From positions 1-8,464 of the forward strand of contig CAYYRI010000019.1 in NCBI GenBank assembly GCA_964474185.1: 8,464 nucleotides of DNA, read 5' to 3'. This DNA is from CAYYRI01 sp964474185 (GTDB lineage: Bacteria; Patescibacteriota; Minisyncoccia; Minisyncoccales; RBG-13-42-11). This document shows positions 6,264-8,464 of the stretch, piece by piece. The notes below the pieces were generated by a model, which worked only from the letters and a program-made list of their open reading frames with translations, was not told the DNA's origin and searched no databases. The translations under genes were made by a program, and so were the position numbers. Position 1 is the first letter of the stretch. The number at the start of each line of letters is the position of its first letter.

Positions 6264-6337
6264 GCCCCGTTTAGAAATTTTTAATACCAAGGATTTACTG
6301 AAAAATTGAATGCTGCAAAATTTCTAACGGGGTCAAG
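6260..6337. repeat. 68-bp inverted-repeat (MITE-like) element with 5-bp flanking direct repeats
   Basis: The element runs 6265-6332. Its ends are inverted repeats: CCCCGTTTAGAAATTTT (6265-6281) and AAAATTTCTAACGGGG (6317-6332), identical apart from one extra T. The 35-base centre has no ORF. TCAAG occurs immediately outside both ends (6260-6264 and 6333-6337), as expected for a 5-bp target-site duplication. It lies 10 bases after the stop of the phosphoribosyltransferase-Lrp gene. It could instead be a long-loop terminator or processing stem for that operon; no U-tract follows on the minus strand. Confidence 0.6.
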
Positions 6338-6342
6338 AGGGA

Positions 6343-7218
6343 TCAGATAATCGGGGGCGTCCAGGACTTGGGAATTATCGGCAACTCCCCGACATTAACT
6401 TCAATGTGCTTGACTCCCAAATCTGACCTTATTTCCTTTGCGATAAAATTTTCTATGCTTTCCAAATTCGGAGTAACTATGCTTACCATCAAATTATACC
6501 TTCCGGAAGTTTTGACAAGGTGATAAACAACGGGAGACTTTTCAAATTTTTCTATCAGGCGGTTAATCGTTTTGCTGTCCGCCTCGATATCGATATGGGC
6601 GCTAACCGAATAAACTTTTTCCATGTTCAATAATCCCCGGATTTTCAAAACCTTGTCTTTTAACAATCTCTCCACCCTGTTTTTAATGGCAACCTGGCTT
6701 AAACCGGTGCCCTTGGCGATCTCAACGAACGATTTCTTTCCGTCTTCTGATAAAGCTTGAATGATTTTCAAATCGACGCCATCCAGTCTCTCTAAGCTCC
6801 AAGGGGCATAAGCGGAATATCCTTCCACCGAAAAATCAGCCAGGCCGGTTCTGTCGCACAGAACGGCGTATTTCACGTCTTTGGTCCCCAGTTTTTCTTT
6901 TTTAAGCCGCATCGCCTCCATCGCTCTTTTATAGCCCTTGCCGGTAATAATGTCGTTGTCCACCAATAAAATTTTTCTACCTTTTGCCTTTTCTTCTTCC
7001 AATCCTCTGCCGTCGTCATCCATCGTAGAGAAAGTGAGGTTTTTATTTTTAAGCCATTCGTAAAGCCCCGATGCGTAAAAAACTCCGTCGTCTTCCAATC
7101 CGACAATGCAGCCCTTGTCTTTCCCGAAAAACTTTTTTACGTCTTTGCCGACGCCGTCTATAAATTTTTGAATCGGCTTAAGATTTAAAAGAGTATTTTT
7201 CATCATATTTTTTAACAT
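6343..7218 (-). CDS. phosphoribosyltransferase-like / Lrp-AsnC fusion regulator
   Basis: A 291-residue two-part protein. Residues about 35-135 resemble a type I phosphoribosyltransferase: GLEDDGVFYASGLYEWL (40-56) and a PRPP-loop-like ILLVDNDIITGKG (83-95). In the usual PRPP loop the residue after D87 is a second acid; here it is N88, so binding without catalysis is possible. Residues about 145-195 form an Lrp/AsnC helix-turn-helix (LDGVDLKIIQALSEDG, then LSQVAIKNRVERLL), and about 203-280 a RAM-type effector/oligomerisation domain (GRYNLMVSIVTP, GVKHIEVNVGE). The layout suggests a DNA-binding regulator that senses PRPP or a nucleotide, conceptually like PurR (winged helix plus PRTase) but with unrelated DNA-binding and RAM modules; this is inference. 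The first ATG gives a 41-base overlap with the upstream monophosphatase-family gene; M5 or M6 are alternative starts. Stop is TGA. Confidence 0.8.
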   Translation of the reverse strand: MLKNMMKNTLLNLKPIQKFIDGVGKDVKKFFGKDKGCIVGLEDDGVFYASGLYEWLKNKNLTFSTMDDDGRGLEEEKAKGRKILLVDNDIITGKGYKRAMEAMRLKKEKLGTKDVKYAVLCDRTGLADFSVEGYSAYAPWSLERLDGVDLKIIQALSEDGKKSFVEIAKGTGLSQVAIKNRVERLLKDKVLKIRGLLNMEKVYSVSAHIDIEADSKTINRLIEKFEKSPVVYHLVKTSGRYNLMVSIVTPNLESIENFIAKEIRSDLGVKHIEVNVGELPIIPKSWTPPII

Positions 7219-8056
7219 ATTCTTTTATTAATTGGTCTCTAATTTCCGGAGTAGCTGAAGCAATCAACAAATCCACTTTGTCGTGCTGACGGCCGGGCAA
7301 AAATTCATAGTCCCGATATCTGCCGTCGGAGTCAACGCTGACAACCTGGCAGCCCGAAGCTTTGGCAATCGGAAAACCGGGATCAATTTCCGACCTTGGT
7401 TCGTTAAACATCACATAAGCGTCAACTAATCCTGACGCCAGATAAGAATAAATAAAAGAGCCTCCTTGGGGATATAATAGGGCTTTGGGATGCATATTTT
7501 TTACCAAATCGCCAAAAAATTCCAAAAACTTCGTGGAGTAAATTGATTTCATTAAATAAGTTGCCAAAACAATCGGCTCACTCAACTTTTTTCTTTTAGA
7601 AGGAAAAATATCCTGCTCTTTACCGGTTTTTTGGTCTAATAAATAAGTGCGGCCGTTATTCAATATATAAAATTTTTCGTTTAGGATATCGGCGATGCCC
7701 GTAGCCAGGGGTTTTTTGTCTTCGTCATAAAAACTCAAAGCCGTGTACCAGTTATGCTCAAAGCCCTTTAAAAAGAGAGCTGAGCCGTCAAAAGGGTCAA
7801 TGGAGCCGTAAAAATCATTGCCGTTTTCAATATCTCTACCCTCGGGTTCAGAATAAATAGTAGCTTTAATCTTATTTTCTTTTAAAATCCGCTCCAGAAT
7901 ATCCTCTCCCACTCGGTCAATTCCAATTTCCACATCTTCGGGCCGGTTTATCACCTCGCCCAAAATCTCGCGGCCCAAACCATTGGAAGCCCGATTTTTC
8001 ACTTTTTTGACTGTTTCAGTCAAATATTCAATTAAAACATCTGTAAATTTTTCCAT
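7178..8056 (-). CDS. inositol-monophosphatase-family phosphatase
   Basis: A 292-residue member of the IMPase/FBPase/CysQ metal-dependent phosphatase family, slightly longer than typical (about 260-275). Metal-binding motifs are visible: E70 in IYSEPEG, the core D87-P-F-D90-G-S at 87-92 (DPxDGT, with Ser for Thr), and D225 in EIDPGFPIAKASGC, equivalent to the WD-x-A motif with Ile replacing Trp. D47 is a further likely family aspartate. The fold should be cytosolic; substrate could be inositol-, fructose- or adenosine-type phosphates and cannot be read from the sequence. The start ATG follows a TTGACA promoter by a very short leader. The 3' end overlaps the phosphoribosyltransferase-Lrp gene by 41 bases, so the two form a tight unit and the regulator may control this or related metabolism. 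Confidence 0.9.
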   Translation of the reverse strand: MEKFTDVLIEYLTETVKKVKNRASNGLGREILGEVINRPEDVEIGIDRVGEDILERILKENKIKATIYSEPEGRDIENGNDFYGSIDPFDGSALFLKGFEHNWYTALSFYDEDKKPLATGIADILNEKFYILNNGRTYLLDQKTGKEQDIFPSKRKKLSEPIVLATYLMKSIYSTKFLEFFGDLVKNMHPKALLYPQGGSFIYSYLASGLVDAYVMFNEPRSEIDPGFPIAKASGCQVVSVDSDGRYRDYEFLPGRQHDKVDLLIASATPEIRDQLIKEYVKKYDEKYSFKS

Positions 8057-8069
8057 TTGCGTAAATTTA

Positions 8070-8097
8070 TTTTTACTCTCTTAAAATTTATTGTCAA
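8070..8097 (-). promoter_or_regulatory. sigma70-type promoter of the monophosphatase/regulator pair
   Basis: Minus strand: a perfect TTGACA (8092-8097), 16-base spacer, and TAAAAA (8070-8075; 4 of 6 to TATAAT). The -10 is the weak part, and a 17- or 18-base register (AAAAAT, AAAATA) is also possible. The predicted start leaves only about 7 untranslated bases before the ATG at 8056. TCTAACGGGG directly precedes the -35 and overlaps the hisC stop codon, as at the greA promoter. Confidence 0.55.
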
Positions 8098-8102
8098 CCC
8101 CG

Positions 8103-8396
8103 TTAGAGTATTTCTTTTAAGGCGCTAATAAGCCGTTCCGTGTCTTTCAATGTGCCGATACTAATCCTGACCGCATCTTTTTTATCAGGGGCTGATTTTG
8201 GCCTGACTAAAATCCCTTTTAATTTTAAGTTTTCCATTATTCCCCCGGGATTTTCTACTCTTAAAAGAAGGTAATTAGCTTGGCTGGGATAAAAGAAAAT
8301 TCCTTTTTCTTTTAAAAATGTTTCTAACCTTGGTTTGGAAACTTCCATCACCTCTTTAATATAATCTTCCACATATTTTACATCCTCCAGAAATTC
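8103..8396 (-). pseudogene. hisC: 5'-truncated hisC remnant (histidinol-phosphate aminotransferase C-terminus)
   Basis: The frame encodes about 97 residues of the C-terminal small domain of a HisC-type class II-like aminotransferase: FLEDVKYVEDYIKEV, then FFYPSQANYLLLRV, LKLKGILVRPK and a closing VRISIGT before the final helix. A full protein is about 350 residues; the large domain with the PLP lysine is absent. The homologous reading continues upstream of the possible GTG (8372) to an in-frame TGA at 8397-8399, and the 65 bases beyond it to the window edge show no HisC-like sequence in any minus-strand frame. So this is a fragment, not simply a gene cut by the window edge. GGAGG at 8384-8388 is 11 bases from the GTG and could allow translation of a short product. 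A sequencing or assembly error at about 8400 is an alternative. HisC transfers the amino group from glutamate to imidazole-acetol phosphate in histidine synthesis. Confidence 0.65.
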
Positions 8397-8464
8397 TCAA
8401 TTTATTGACTTATTTTTAAATCGCTTCCTTTCTCTATTGACCTTATCTCGTGGCATAACAAAAT

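Noticed and set aside
6260..6337. CRISPR repeat or tRNA-like structure in the greA upstream gap
   Set aside because: There is only one inverted pair with no regularly spaced direct repeats, and no cloverleaf or TTCGANTC-type T-loop.
8397..8399. TGA recoded as glycine (as in Gracilibacteria/SR1), which would extend hisC upstream
   Set aside because: TGA cleanly ends the fusion regulator and half-MFS genes here, no conserved position uses TGA in frame, and sequence upstream of this TGA is not HisC-like anyway.

Overview
All ten confidently identified genes lie on the minus strand, so transcription runs from high to low coordinates. The DNA is AT-rich with lysine-rich proteins, short or overlapping gene junctions, few clear Shine-Dalgarno sites, a bacterial GreA, a bacterial-type PolX (polymerase plus PHP domain) and a half-length six-helix MFS-like protein. 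Together these suggest a bacterium, most likely of the candidate phyla radiation (Patescibacteria/Parcubacteria type). That placement is an inference from gene style; there is no rRNA or other phylogenetic marker here. TAA and TGA both act as ordinary stops.

In transcription order: (1) a 5'-truncated hisC remnant (8396-8103) at the window edge. (2) A sigma70-like promoter just after it, driving an overlapping pair: an inositol-monophosphatase-family enzyme (8056-7178) and an unusual fusion of a phosphoribosyltransferase-like domain with an Lrp/AsnC regulator (7218-6343). (3) A 360-base gap holding a 68-bp inverted-repeat element flanked by a 5-bp direct repeat, a good extended -10 promoter, a 34-codon leader ORF and an attenuator-like pair of competing RNA hairpins directly before greA (5982-5512). 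(4) After greA, an HD-domain nucleotidase-like gene (5426-4797) overlapping a secreted or membrane-anchored alpha/beta-hydrolase-like gene (4818-4057). (5) A promoter whose -10 box sits 7 nt from the start codon of a flippase-like integral membrane protein (3999-2992), followed by the half-MFS protein (2927-2304), polX (2226-511) and, one base later, a Nudix hydrolase of the Ap4A-hydrolase type (509-21). Compact GC-rich hairpins without U-tracts sit in several junctions.

The genes do not form one pathway. polX and nudix are plausibly co-translated and both concern genome or nucleotide upkeep; greA and the HD nucleotidase fit transcription and nucleotide housekeeping; the flippase-like, MFS-like and signal-peptide-bearing hydrolase proteins are envelope-related. 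The two most notable items are the greA leader, where the stop codon of a small ORF begins a 12-bp antiterminator that competes with an intrinsic terminator, and the phosphoribosyltransferase-Lrp fusion regulator encoded in overlap with a sugar-phosphatase-family gene.
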